From Chloroflexota bacterium (GTDB lineage: Bacteria > Chloroflexota > Anaerolineae > B4-G1): a stretch of DNA of 9,761 nt. Each line of letters opens with the position of its first letter. Positions within the stretch are counted from its first letter, which is position 1. Where the stretch lies: NCBI GenBank assembly GCA_003648125.1, contig QMOE01000046.1, positions 1 to 9,761 on the forward strand. The letters run 5' to 3'. The notes under the pieces are model-generated. The model ran no database searches. It had not been told where the DNA came from and saw only the letters and a program-made list of their open reading frames with translations. Shown piece after piece: positions 1 to 7,340 of this stretch. The translations under genes were made by a program, and so were the position numbers.

Positions 1-705
1 CATCAACTGCCCTTCAGCGGCCAGACGGGGCAGCACATCTCTCTCCAGGTGGACGTCGTCGCCGCCGGCCAGGTAATCCAGCACGCCGCGCTCAAAGACC
101 ATAAAGCCACCGTTGATCCACTGCTCCATTTGTGGTTTCTGTGCGAATCCGCTCACTCGCCCGGCCTCGTTCACCTGGAGGGTGCCATACGGCGATGGGG
201 GACGCACGCCGGTCACGGTCGCCAGCCGGCCGTGCTGCCGGTGGAAGGCCAACAGCGCGTCTACGTCCACGTCGCCTACCCCGTCGCCGTAGGTAACGAA
301 GAATGTGTCAGCATCAATATAGCGGGCAACGCGATAGATGCGCGAGCCTTTCTCTGTGTCAAGCCCCGTGTCCGCCAGTGTGACCTCCCAGCTCTCCTCC
401 GCCCTGACCTGGTGATACGAGGCAGCACGCGACTGGCCCAAGTGAACGGTAAAATCACAACTCATAGGCCCATATTCGAGAAAGTACCGTTTGATCTCAT
501 CGGCGCGGTGGCCCAGCGCGAGAATAAAGCGGGTGTGACCGTAGGCAGCATAGATCTTGATCACGTGCCAAATAATAGGGCGACCACCGACCTCGACCAG
601 TTCTTTTTTGATCGGCGTATCGCCCCGCATCCGGGTGCCCTCACCGCCACAGAAAATGACGACGGGGACAATAGAACGTCCAGTCCGAGCAGTTTCAGGA
701 GCCAA
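1..705 (-). CDS. rfbF: Glucose-1-phosphate cytidylyltransferase-like nucleotidyltransferase (3' end cut by window edge)
   Basis: The 235 visible codons, translated by hand, match the RfbF/DdhA family, which makes CDP-glucose from CTP and glucose-1-phosphate as the first step to CDP-linked dideoxy sugars of surface polysaccharide. Visible blocks: nucleotide-binding loop CGGEGTRM (residues 19-26), [19 protein letters not shown], metal-binding [11 protein letters not shown] and INGGFMVF. The family is usually about 256 residues, so roughly 20-30 C-terminal residues lie off the left edge. I chose the TTG at 705-703 because GGAGG sits six bases upstream and no ATG or GTG lies between it and the conserved core. 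This start overlaps the end of mtnA by 11 bases, so the two are probably translated together. Oddity: the usual Pro-Lys-Pro after the loop reads IKKEL here. It could be a CTP- or other NDP-sugar enzyme of unproven substrate. Confidence 0.78.
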   Translation of the reverse strand, partial: MAPETARTGRSIVPVVIFCGGEGTRMRGDTPIKKELVEVGGRPIIWHVIKIYAAYGHTRFILALGHRADEIKRYFLEYGPMSCDFTVHLGQSRAASYHQVRAEESWEVTLADTGLDTEKGSRIYRVARYIDADTFFVTYGDGVGDVDVDALLAFHRQHGRLATVTGVRPPSPYGTLQVNEAGRVSGFAQKPQMEQWINGGFMVFERGVLDYLAGGDDVHLERDVLPRLAAEGQLM

Positions 706-1741
706 AAGGAGCCTCCATGATCTGGCGCAAACTCGTCTTAAATGGTGAATGAACGATGCCGTTCTCGGTCACGATGCCGGTGACATAACGGTGCGGGGTG
801 ATGTCAAAGGCTGGGTTAGCCACCCGCGCCCCTGCCGGGAAGACCGGGCGTCCCAGGAAAGAAATCCCCGTTATCTCCTCCGGCGAGCGTTCCTCAATAG
901 GGATATCGTCGCCGGTCGGCGTGGATAGGTCAATAGTAGAAGTGGGCACGCAAGGATAAAATGGAATGCCGTTCTCCTTCGCCACCACCGCCAGCTTGTA
1001 GGTACCGATCTTGTTAGCCACGTCCCCGTTGGCCGCCACCCGGTCCGCCCCCACCAACACGACGTCCACCTGCCCGGTACGCATAAAATGGCCGGCGGCG
1101 TTATCTACAATGACGGTGAAAGGTATATCCAGTTGATCGAGTTCCCAGGCAGTCAGCCGCGCTCCTTGCAAGCGGGGTCGAGTCTCGTCCACCAGGACGT
1201 GGATGCGCTTCCCCTGCTCATGGGCAGCACGAACGACCCCCAAGGCGGTGCCATAGTCCACCGTAGCCAGAGCGCCGGTGTTGCAATGATGGAGAATCGT
1301 CGCTCCGTCCGGGATCAAGGCAGCGCCCACCCGTCCCAGCCGACGGTTCACCGCCACATCCTCGTCGGCGATAGCCTGGGCTTCCTCCAGAGCAACCTCC
1401 CGCATACGGTCGGGGCTTGGCTCGGCGGACACCCGTCCGAGCACCCGTTCCACTGCCCAGACCAGGTTAACCGCTGTGGGGCGGGCAGCCCGAAGCACAG
1501 ATGCCGCCTCCCCTAAATCACGCAGCAGGCCATCACTGTCGGTGGCCCGGCTGCGGCTAGCGGCCAGTGCCACTCCAAAAGCAGCTGCCGCGCCGATGGC
1601 CGGCGCTCCCCGCACTGACATATCCCGAATCGCCCAGGCCACCTCCTCCGGATCGTTTAACTCCAACAAGCAAAACTCGGCCGGAAGAAGCCGTTGGTCA
1701 ATCATCCGTACTTTGCCTGCATACCACTCCACACTGCGCAT
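695..1741 (-). CDS. mtnA: S-methyl-5-thioribose-1-phosphate isomerase
   Basis: This enzyme converts methylthioribose-1-phosphate to methylthioribulose-1-phosphate in the methionine salvage pathway, in the cytoplasm. The 348 residues are full length for the family. Visible signatures: [13 protein letters not shown] (44-56), [19 protein letters not shown] (150-168), [17 protein letters not shown] (185-201), [19 protein letters not shown] (230-248) and [20 protein letters not shown] (309-328). The catalytic pair is probably Cys153 and Asp233: their 80-residue spacing equals that of the Cys160/Asp240 pair known in the Bacillus enzyme. The ATG start has GAGG five bases upstream. The gene has its own promoter after the rpoC terminator. 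Its end overlaps a sugar nucleotidyltransferase gene, an unexpected operon partner. No other methionine salvage gene is visible. The long initiator-tRNA-like neighbour eIF2B-alpha family is related, but the HHCNTG and GADR motifs favour MtnA. Confidence 0.95.
   Translation of the reverse strand: MRSVEWYAGKVRMIDQRLLPAEFCLLELNDPEEVAWAIRDMSVRGAPAIGAAAAFGVALAASRSRATDSDGLLRDLGEAASVLRAARPTAVNLVWAVERVLGRVSAEPSPDRMREVALEEAQAIADEDVAVNRRLGRVGAALIPDGATILHHCNTGALATVDYGTALGVVRAAHEQGKRIHVLVDETRPRLQGARLTAWELDQLDIPFTVIVDNAAGHFMRTGQVDVVLVGADRVAANGDVANKIGTYKLAVVAKENGIPFYPCVPTSTIDLSTPTGDDIPIEERSPEEITGISFLGRPVFPAGARVANPAFDITPHRYVTGIVTENGIVHSPFKTSLRQIMEAPFGS
712..716 (-). promoter_or_regulatory. Ribosome binding site GGAGG inside the end of mtnA
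   Basis: The minus strand reads GGAGG six bases before the TTG at 705. It lies within the last codons of mtnA, directly after an ATG (718-716) that is in the mtnA frame and so is not the start of the downstream gene. This site is the reason for choosing the TTG start of the cytidylyltransferase-like gene. Confidence 0.65.
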
Positions 1742-1786
1742 CTCAACCTCGGTTATTTATTCTATGCCGTCACCACACAGCGTGCT

Positions 1787-1815
1787 ATGGTAACACGGGC
1801 GAACTGCTTTGTCAA
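1787..1815 (-). promoter_or_regulatory. Sigma-70 type promoter of mtnA
   Basis: The minus strand reads TTGACA (1815-1810), a 17-base spacer, then TACCAT (1792-1787). The -35 box is a perfect match and the -10 box matches TATAAT at four of six bases. Transcription would start near 1780 and give a leader of about 40 bases before the mtnA ATG. The -35 box begins 19 bases past the rpoC terminator stem, which fits a separate mtnA transcript. Confidence 0.75.
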
Positions 1816-1823
1816 ACCCATCC

Positions 1824-1865
1824 CCTAACAACAACGCGGCAGTGCCTCCAACAGCACTGCCGCGT
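1824..1865 (-). terminator. Intrinsic terminator of rpoC
   Basis: A perfect 12-bp inverted repeat, 1834-1845 pairing with 1854-1865 around an 8-base loop, lies 22 bases after the rpoC stop codon. On the minus strand the stem is followed by TGTTGTTA, a U-rich but interrupted tail. The stem is strong and well placed; the imperfect tail is the only weakness. Confidence 0.75.
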
Positions 1866-1887
1866 GTGTGTAACGCCGCCCCCAGAG

Positions 1888-4800
1888 TTATACCATAGCG
1901 AGGATGCCAAGCCTCTCGGCAGTCTTGTCAACGATTTGCTCCACGCCGGCCTCAACTTTGCTATCCTCTTCCACCTGCTCAGCCACAGGTGGGAGCAACG
2001 ATATGCCCTCGAAACTCTCAATCGGGCCATCCGAGAAATCAGCATCCCCCCGGTAGCCAGTGCCAGCCGGTATCAGTTTGCCGATAATCACATTCTCCTT
2101 CAGGCCCAGCAGTGGATCCTCTTTGCCTTCAACCGCCGCACCAGACAGTACTCTGATCGTGTGCTGGAAGGATGCGGCCGAGAGGAAACTATCGGTGCTA
2201 AGGGCAGCCTTGGTGACACCTAGCAATAGAGGCTGCCCCTTGGCAGGTTGTCCGCCTGCTTCAACCACCTTGCTGTTGATTCGCTCCATCTTTAGCCGAT
2301 TCACCATCTCGCCCGGCAAGAGATCAGTATCACCCGATGCGGTGACCTGCACTTTGCTCAGCATCTTGCGGAAAATGACCTCAAAGTGCTTGTCTTTGAT
2401 ATTCACGCCCTGCGAGCGATAGACCCTCTGTACTTCTACGAGCAGATACCTCTCCGTAGCCTGACGGCCCATAATAAGCAGAACGTGGTGGGGGTTCATG
2501 ACACCTTCGATGAGTTGAGTGCCCGGCTCAATGCGCTGCCCCTCTTCGACCAACAGCCTGCCGGTTGTGGGGATATCGTACTCGCGCTCATCACGCCGTT
2601 CGTGTACAATGGTAATGTGACGGTCATGGCGAATTATCCGGCCTCCCTCTTCCGCCACGATGTACTTTTCGTCGTGCCAGGAGGCAATTGAATCACCAGC
2701 CTTGACCTCGCTTTCATCTTCAACCAGGATTTTCCAACCCCTTTTGATCTCGTACTCGAACTTTTCTATCTCACTATCTACGACGAGGACACTTCGCTGC
2801 TCATCGTTCCTGACGATGTGCACGACACCGCCAATTTCGGCCAGAGGGGCCTCACCCTTGGGCTTTTTGCGGGCTTCGAATAACTCCTCCACGCGCGGCA
2901 GGCCAACGGTGATGTCACCACCGACCGCCACGCCGCCGGTGTGGAAGGTGCGCAGCGTCAACTGAGTACCAGGCTCGCCGATGGACTGCGCCGCCACGAT
3001 ACCAACAGCAGAACCAATGTTCACCAACTTGCCCCGGGCCAGATCGCGCCCGTAACACAGCGCGCAAATGCCCTGATGGAGTTGACAAGTCAACGGAGAG
3101 CGCACCAGCACAGCCTCTACACCAGCTTTCTCAATTGCGTCCCCGATCTCCTCGTCAATCTCTTCGTTGCGCTCGACGAGCACCTCACCGGTCTCTGGGT
3201 GGACCACGGGCGCGGCGGCCATCCGCCCTATGACCCGCTCGAACATACTTTGCCCTCCCACGTCTTCGGCGGCGCGGATCCAAATGCCAGACGTGGTGCC
3301 ACAATCGTGGGCGTTGATGACGATATCCTGGGCTACGTCCACCAGGCGACGCGTCAAATAGCCAGCGTCAGCGGTGCGCAGGGCGGTATCGGCGAGGCCC
3401 TTGCGCGAGCCGTGAGTGCTGATAAAGTACTCTAGGGTCGAAAGGCCCTCACGCAGGTTGCTGCGGATAGGCAGCGGAATGATACGTCCGGAGGGATCAG
3501 CCATCAAACCACGCATACCGGCCAACTGGGTGATAGGCCCAAACCCTCCCTTAGACGCTCCCGACTGGGCCATGATTGCGACCGAACCGGTCGGGGGAAG
3601 TGCTCGCGACACAGCGTCTGAAACCCGCTCGCGTGCCCGCGACCACAATTCAATGGTGCGCACGTACTGCTCTTCCTCGGTCAGCAAACCACGCCGATAC
3701 TGCCGATCCACTTCGGATACAGTCTTCTCCGTTTCCTCAATGATGGCAGCTTTATCGGGAGGGATAACCAAATCCGAAATTGCAATAGTGGCGCCGGAAC
3801 AAGTAGCGTACTTGAACCCAATGTTTTTAATGCGATCAGCCACCTCCGTCGTCATCTCATCCCCCATGCGGCGGTAGCAAACTCCAATCAGATCCTCTAA
3901 TGCGCCTTTGTCCATCACCTGGTCTATAAAGCGCATCTCGTCGGGCAGTATGCGGTTGAAAATGCAGCGCCCCACAGTGGTCTCCACAGGCTGGGGCGGA
4001 GGAGGTTGATGATCATATATCTGACCCACGACTATAGGAGTATGCAGATTGACTTGCCTCAGCGAGTAGGCCAACTCGACCTCGTCAAAATCAACGAACA
4101 GCTTGCGCGTATCATTGGCATAGGCCGGGTCTTCCATCGTCAAATAATAAGCCCCCAGGCACATATCCTTGCTTGGCCCAATGACGGGTTGTCCAGAGGA
4201 AGGCTTCAGTATGTTGTGCGAGGCCAGCATCAACGCGCGCGCTTCATCAACTGCCTTTTGCGAAAGCGGCATGTGGACGGCCATCTGGTCGCCGTCAAAG
4301 TCGGCGTTAAAAGCAGAGCAAACCAGAGGGTGAATATGAATCGCCTTGTCCTCGACCAAAACCGGCTCAAAGGCTTGAATACCCAAACGGTGCAAAGTAG
4401 GCGCGCGATTGAGCAACACAGGGCGGCTCTTGATTACCTCCTCCAGCACCTCCCATACCTCTGGGCGCTCGCGCTCAATGATGCGCCTGGCAGCCCTGAC
4501 ATTGCTGGCATAGTTGTACTCGACCAGCTTGTTGATGACAAAAGGACGGTAAAGCTCAAGCGCCACCACCTTTGGCAAACCGCACTGATGGAGCTTGAGT
4601 TTAGGGCCAATGACGATGACAGAACGACCAGAGTAATCCACACGCTTGCCGAGCAAGTTGCGGCGGAAGCGGCCCTTTTTCCCCTTTAACATATCGCTCA
4701 ACGATTTCAACTCGCGGCGGCCGCGCCGCGAGAGAGCCTTACCACGCTGGCTGTTATCAATCAGGCTGTCCACCGCTTCTTGGAGCATCCGCTTCTCGTT

Positions 4801-6204
4801 GCGCACGATCACGTCGGGCGCGCCCAGATCCAACAAACGCTTGAGACGGTTATTGCGATTGATAACCCGACGGTAAAGATCGTTCAGATCAGAGGTAGCA
4901 AAGCGCCCACCATCAAGCTGTACCATCGGGCGCAGGTCGGGAGGGATAACTGGCAGAACGGTCAAGATCATCCACTCGGGCCGATTACCGCTCTTGCGCA
5001 ACGCCTCGACGACACGTAATTGCTTGGTCGCCTTCTTGCGTCGTTGTTTTGACGTACCATGACGTACCTCGTACCACAATTCTTCGGCCAACTTGTCCAA
5101 GTCCAAATTACACAAAATGTCATAGAATGCCCCAGCACCCATAGCAGCCTTGAACACCTGTCCCCACCTGCTCTTCAATTCTCGCAAGCGAGACTCAATG
5201 AGAAGCTGACGCTCTGCCAATCCCAACAACTCCTCTCGGCTGGCCTTTAACCTGGCGCGCAGCGCAGCACCATCCATGGCCAACTGTTCTTTAATGTGGG
5301 AAATCTCCTCCTCTATCACGTTACGCCAATGCGCGAGGTCCGCTTCCAGAGGAATCATCCTCTCTTCCTGACCGGCCCGCACGTCGGTCTCCAGTTGACT
5401 GAGATGCTCTTGGATAGTTTGGTTAAGCAACGTCAAATGCTCACGGCCTAGTGTAGCACCTTTTTCAGCAACGATGTCGCCGGTAGGCTTGAAAACAAGC
5501 GGCGCTTTGATAGTTTTACCCTGGCGATCTTCTATCTTCTTCTGCATCGCCCGGGCGTCCCTCATCACCCGGTCGGTAACAGCGGCAAGCTCTTCATCGC
5601 TCTGAGCACGGTTTTTCTCCATCTCTTCCTGGATACGGGCCTCCTCTTGGGCCAACCGCTGCTTCAATGCCTCGATGGCTTCCTGAGCCACAACATCCAA
5701 TTGTTTTTGCTTTCCTTCGGCATCCTCCTCCAACCGCTTGAGGGCCTTTTGACGCGCATCTTCATCCACGCTAGTGATGATGTGCTGCGCAAAGTAGAGC
5801 ACACGGTCCATATCGCGTTTAGAAACATCGAGCAAAATGCCAAGATAACTGGGCACGCGACGGGTATACCAAATGTGAGCAACCGGAGCAGCCAGTTCAA
5901 TGTGCCCCATACGTTCACGCCGCACGGAGGAGCGGGTCACCTCAACACCGCACTTGTCACAGATGATGCCCTTGTAGCGAACGTTCTTGTATTTGCCGCA
6001 GTAACACTGCCAGTCCTTGGAGGGGCCAAAGATAGCCTCACAGAAAAGACCGTCTTTTTCAGGACGAAGACGACGATAGTTAATAGTCTCAGGCTTGGTA
6101 ACTTCGCCGTAAGACCAGGAGCGAATTTGCTCCGGTGAAGCCAGGCTGATGCGCAAGGCGCGAAAATCATGAGCTTCTAATGTGCTTTTATCTTGATTAT
6201 TCAT
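1888..6204 (-). CDS. rpoC: DNA-directed RNA polymerase subunit beta'
   Basis: The largest catalytic subunit of RNA polymerase, 1438 residues and complete. In order: N-terminal zinc finger with Cys67, Cys69, Cys82 and Cys85; a charged, coiled-coil-rich stretch at about 148-345 that makes this region roughly 170 residues longer than in E. coli; clamp and rudder region ([11 protein letters not shown], 409-419; [19 protein letters not shown], 511-529); the catalytic NADFDGD with Asp635, Asp637 and Asp639 that hold magnesium; bridge helix (about 916-956, with [18 protein letters not shown]); second zinc site Cys968, Cys1040, Cys1047 and Cys1050; trigger loop start [16 protein letters not shown] (1076-1091); and the C-terminal SFQHTIRVL and LIPAGTGY. 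The ATG has GGGGG six bases upstream, a poor ribosome site. Odd points: no rpoB precedes it, and the usual MADSGARG before the bridge helix reads [10 protein letters not shown] here. Confidence 0.99.
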   Translation of the reverse strand: MNNQDKSTLEAHDFRALRISLASPEQIRSWSYGEVTKPETINYRRLRPEKDGLFCEAIFGPSKDWQCYCGKYKNVRYKGIICDKCGVEVTRSSVRRERMGHIELAAPVAHIWYTRRVPSYLGILLDVSKRDMDRVLYFAQHIITSVDEDARQKALKRLEEDAEGKQKQLDVVAQEAIEALKQRLAQEEARIQEEMEKNRAQSDEELAAVTDRVMRDARAMQKKIEDRQGKTIKAPLVFKPTGDIVAEKGATLGREHLTLLNQTIQEHLSQLETDVRAGQEERMIPLEADLAHWRNVIEEEISHIKEQLAMDGAALRARLKASREELLGLAERQLLIESRLRELKSRWGQVFKAAMGAGAFYDILCNLDLDKLAEELWYEVRHGTSKQRRKKATKQLRVVEALRKSGNRPEWMILTVLPVIPPDLRPMVQLDGGRFATSDLNDLYRRVINRNNRLKRLLDLGAPDVIVRNEKRMLQEAVDSLIDNSQRGKALSRRGRRELKSLSDMLKGKKGRFRRNLLGKRVDYSGRSVIVIGPKLKLHQCGLPKVVALELYRPFVINKLVEYNYASNVRAARRIIERERPEVWEVLEEVIKSRPVLLNRAPTLHRLGIQAFEPVLVEDKAIHIHPLVCSAFNADFDGDQMAVHMPLSQKAVDEARALMLASHNILKPSSGQPVIGPSKDMCLGAYYLTMEDPAYANDTRKLFVDFDEVELAYSLRQVNLHTPIVVGQIYDHQPPPPQPVETTVGRCIFNRILPDEMRFIDQVMDKGALEDLIGVCYRRMGDEMTTEVADRIKNIGFKYATCSGATIAISDLVIPPDKAAIIEETEKTVSEVDRQYRRGLLTEEEQYVRTIELWSRARERVSDAVSRALPPTGSVAIMAQSGASKGGFGPITQLAGMRGLMADPSGRIIPLPIRSNLREGLSTLEYFISTHGSRKGLADTALRTADAGYLTRRLVDVAQDIVINAHDCGTTSGIWIRAAEDVGGQSMFERVIGRMAAAPVVHPETGEVLVERNEEIDEEIGDAIEKAGVEAVLVRSPLTCQLHQGICALCYGRDLARGKLVNIGSAVGIVAAQSIGEPGTQLTLRTFHTGGVAVGGDITVGLPRVEELFEARKKPKGEAPLAEIGGVVHIVRNDEQRSVLVVDSEIEKFEYEIKRGWKILVEDESEVKAGDSIASWHDEKYIVAEEGGRIIRHDRHITIVHERRDEREYDIPTTGRLLVEEGQRIEPGTQLIEGVMNPHHVLLIMGRQATERYLLVEVQRVYRSQGVNIKDKHFEVIFRKMLSKVQVTASGDTDLLPGEMVNRLKMERINSKVVEAGGQPAKGQPLLLGVTKAALSTDSFLSAASFQHTIRVLSGAAVEGKEDPLLGLKENVIIGKLIPAGTGYRGDADFSDGPIESFEGISLLPPVAEQVEEDSKVEAGVEQIVDKTAERLGILAMV

Positions 6205-6267
6205 CTTTTACCCCCGCTGAAAACTTGTCCCTGGTAAAATAACTGCTCACTCCCCCTGCAGACCTGG

Positions 6268-6291
6268 ATGTTTTTTTAGGCGCAAAAACAT
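6268..6291. repeat. Small A/T-rich inverted repeat in the rpoC leader
   Basis: ATGTTTTT (6268-6275) pairs with AAAAACAT (6284-6291) around an 8-base loop. The stem is eight pairs but six of them are A-T, so it would be only moderately stable in RNA. Function unknown. It lies 64 bases before the rpoC start. Confidence 0.4.
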
Positions 6292-6388
6292 ACTTGAATT
6301 TAACAACCTGGCCTTGCAAACACTCTCGACCGTGGCTACGGGAGGATAAACTAGGTAGTCATCACGAACTATGTTCACCCTCAAGGAC

Positions 6389-6452
6389 AAAAATGTAGGT
6401 CACGTTTTTAACGTGACGCCTCTCACCCGTCACGCTACAAGCGTGACCTACA
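6389..6452 (-). repeat. Bipartite REP-like palindrome, terminator-like toward rpoC
   Basis: Outer 11-bp arms (6394-6404 and 6442-6452, TGTAGGTCACG and its complement) enclose two separate 8-bp hairpins: 6399-6406 with 6410-6417, and 6429-6436 with 6440-6447, each with a three-base loop. On the minus strand the outer arm is followed at once by TTTTT (6393-6389). It resembles dispersed REP elements and could also act as an intrinsic terminator or attenuator inside the rpoC leader. The outer arm and the two inner hairpins share bases and so exclude each other. Confidence 0.75.
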
Positions 6453-6461
6453 AAGTTGAGG

Positions 6462-6548
6462 CTATTTTCGGAGTAATTGCTTCAAAAACATACACCAAAA
6501 AAGCGCATGAGACTCTTTACTCAGCGCTTCATAGAGCCAAGTCATCAT
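6462..6548 (-). CDS. Possible 28-codon leader peptide ORF upstream of rpoC
   Basis: An ATG ATG pair at 6548-6543 opens a frame of 28 codons that ends in TAG at 6464-6462. It starts only about 12 bases after the predicted transcription start and stops 9 bases before the bipartite hairpin. The residues begin MMTWLYEALSKES and include two Trp and one Cys; no codon run typical of an amino-acid attenuator is seen. The upstream GTGGA is a weak ribosome site. The placement is suggestive, but an ORF this short is expected by chance in a leader of this size, so coding is unproven. Confidence 0.2.
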   Translation of the reverse strand: MMTWLYEALSKESHALFWCMFLKQLLRK

Positions 6549-6566
6549 TCCACTACCCATCGTAGT

Positions 6567-6594
6567 ATTATAACAACTTGCATTATTTTGTCAA
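6567..6594 (-). promoter_or_regulatory. Consensus sigma-70 promoter driving rpoC
   Basis: The minus strand reads TTGACA (6594-6589), 16 bases, then TATAAT (6572-6567). Both hexamers match the consensus at every base and the spacer is one short of the optimum. It lies between trmO and rpoC and points to rpoC. This is the strongest promoter in the window, as would fit an RNA polymerase gene cut off from the usual rplJL-rpoB operon. Confidence 0.85.
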
Positions 6595-6663
6595 ATAGGT
6601 GTTCATAAACAAGTGTGTGTCATTTTTTCCTGCGCGCTACGGAACGCGGTCATTGGAGCACGG

Positions 6664-7191
6664 TCATCTTGACCGCCAAGATGCGGGCACTTCCCCACCC
6701 TGCCTGCGACCACGAGCACAAGCCGTTACTTCATCCACATCTTCCTGCCAGCCACAGCGGACGTTCTCACGATGGTCGAAGCGAGGGATGTAGGGCTTGA
6801 TGTCCCAGAGTGGCGTGCCATCCAACACATCCACATCTTCCAGGTACAGGACATTGCCCTCGATTTTCACCAACCGCACCAGACTAAAACCAATGGGGTT
6901 CGGGCGACGCGGTGCGCGTGTGGCAAACACACCACGAGGTACATCCTCGAGAAATGGCTTTACAATCAGTTGAGCAGATTTGGCTTTGTGAAAATAGTAG
7001 ATCAAGTAGATGTGTGAAAAACCTTCCAGGTCGCGCAAGCCATCGGCATACTCGGGAAAGAGTTCGGCCGTTCCTTTGACCCCCAGCGCATAGACCGGCT
7101 GGATAGGGGTTTCTTCTGCTCTCTTGTAGGGGCTAGAAATCACACCAATAGAGTGCAACATAATCGCTTGAATAGGAGATTGAAAGCCCAC
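6664..7191 (-). CDS. trmO: tRNA (N6-threonylcarbamoyladenosine37-N6)-methyltransferase TrmO
   Basis: TrmO (TsaA, UPF0066) is a beta-barrel SAM-dependent enzyme that methylates t6A at position 37 of some tRNAs, known for tRNA-Thr in E. coli, and so tunes decoding. Seen here: N-terminal HSIGVISSPYK (13-23), the family signature GVFATRAPRRPNPIGFS (87-103) and DVLDGTPLWDIKPYIPRFD (121-139). At 175 residues it is the short, single-domain form without the C-terminal extension of the E. coli protein. The GTG start at 7191 is preferred because AGGAG lies five bases upstream; the ATG at 7161, closer to the family's usual N-terminus, has no ribosome site. The last residues (about 167-175) and the TGA stop come from a palindromic repeat. 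A tRNA-Glu gene and its terminator lie just upstream. No clear promoter or terminator of its own was found, so it may depend on read-through. Confidence 0.92.
   Translation of the reverse strand: MGFQSPIQAIMLHSIGVISSPYKRAEETPIQPVYALGVKGTAELFPEYADGLRDLEGFSHIYLIYYFHKAKSAQLIVKPFLEDVPRGVFATRAPRRPNPIGFSLVRLVKIEGNVLYLEDVDVLDGTPLWDIKPYIPRFDHRENVRCGWQEDVDEVTACARGRRQGGEVPASWRSR
6665..6683. repeat. Palindrome at the 3' end of trmO
   Basis: CATCTTG (6665-6671) pairs with CAAGATG (6677-6683) around a 5-base loop. A second, overlapping pairing, CGGTCA (6661-6666) with TGACCG (6670-6675), competes with it. No T run follows on the minus strand, so it is not a standard terminator. It looks like an interspersed REP-type element and contains the trmO stop codon. 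The stretch from here to the rpoC promoter (6595-6663) holds nothing else I can name. Confidence 0.55.
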
Positions 7192-7196
7192 GATTG

Positions 7197-7201
7197 CTCC
7201 T
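7197..7201 (-). promoter_or_regulatory. Ribosome binding site AGGAG that fixes the trmO GTG start
   Basis: The minus strand reads AGGAG, then five bases, then GTG at 7191-7189. The downstream ATG at 7161 has no comparable site, which supports the ten-residue longer N-terminus. Confidence 0.65.
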
Positions 7202-7215
7202 GTGCAGCCTGCACA
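7201..7215. promoter_or_regulatory. 15-bp dyad between the tRNA terminator and trmO
   Basis: TGTGCAG and CTGCACA are perfect complements around a single central base. The loop is too short for the full stem to form as RNA, so a protein-binding site is the more natural reading. It abuts the trmO ribosome site and lies 7 bases past the terminator tail. No regulator is recognised. Confidence 0.35.
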
Positions 7216-7222
7216 TCGCTAC

Positions 7223-7247
7223 AAAAAACCCCGCCGATATGGCGGGG
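7223..7247 (-). terminator. Intrinsic terminator of tRNA-Glu
   Basis: On the minus strand CCCCGCC (7247-7241), loop ATATC and GGCGGGG (7235-7229) form a perfect 7-bp GC-rich stem, followed immediately by six T (7228-7223). It starts 9 bases after the tRNA's last encoded base. Confidence 0.93.
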
Positions 7248-7256
7248 CAGTAGCAG

Positions 7257-7329
7257 TAGCCCCAAGGGGAGTCGAACCCCTGCTTTCGGCTTGAGAGGCC
7301 GACGTCCTAGACCACTAGACGATGGGGCC
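7257..7329 (-). tRNA. tRNA-Glu, anticodon CTC
   Basis: The 73-base cloverleaf folds fully by eye: acceptor GGCCCCA with TGGGGCT, D-stem closed by G10-C25, anticodon stem TCGGC/GCCGA with loop CTCTCAA, 4-base variable loop, T-stem AGGGG/CCCCT with loop TTCGACT, and discriminator A. The anticodon CTC (7295-7293) reads the Glu codon GAG. The first acceptor pair is G1-U72, a wobble. The 3' CCA is not encoded (the bases after the discriminator read CTG), so it must be added by the CCA-adding enzyme. The gene forms its own transcription unit with a promoter at 7341-7369 and a terminator at 7223-7247. Confidence 0.96.
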
Positions 7330-7340
7330 AAGCAACGCAC

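Larger units (their letters stand above)
6205..6560 (-). promoter_or_regulatory. Long untranslated leader of rpoC
   Basis: If transcription starts about seven bases past the -10 box at 6567-6572, the rpoC messenger has a leader of about 355 bases. It contains a possible 28-codon ORF (6462-6548), a bipartite hairpin followed by five T (6389-6452), a smaller A/T-rich hairpin (6268-6291) and a weak GGGGG ribosome site just before the ATG. I see no second good promoter between the hairpin and rpoC. No known riboswitch or ribosomal-protein leader motif was recognised. Confidence 0.5.

Noticed and set aside
49..720. Plus-strand open frame of 223 codons opposite the nucleotidyltransferase gene
   Set aside because: It is antisense to a frame that matches a known family block by block; the product has no recognisable domain and no ribosome site of note.
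1742..1780. SAM or other riboswitch upstream of mtnA
   Set aside because: The predicted leader is only about 40 bases, too short for a SAM riboswitch, and shows no matching stems.
4006..4689. Plus-strand open frame of 227 codons inside rpoC
   Set aside because: It is fully antisense to the RpoC catalytic region (DFDGD), whose sequence is fixed by selection; several similar long antisense frames across rpoC are likewise shadows.
6371..6565. Plus-strand open frame of 64 codons between rpoC and trmO
   Set aside because: It runs through the bipartite palindrome and over the rpoC promoter, and resembles nothing known; better explained as non-coding leader.
6604..6663. Intrinsic terminator for trmO
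   Set aside because: A weak 6-bp hairpin (CGCGTT/AGCGCG with a wobble) exists, but on the minus strand it is followed by A, not T; no standard terminator is supported.
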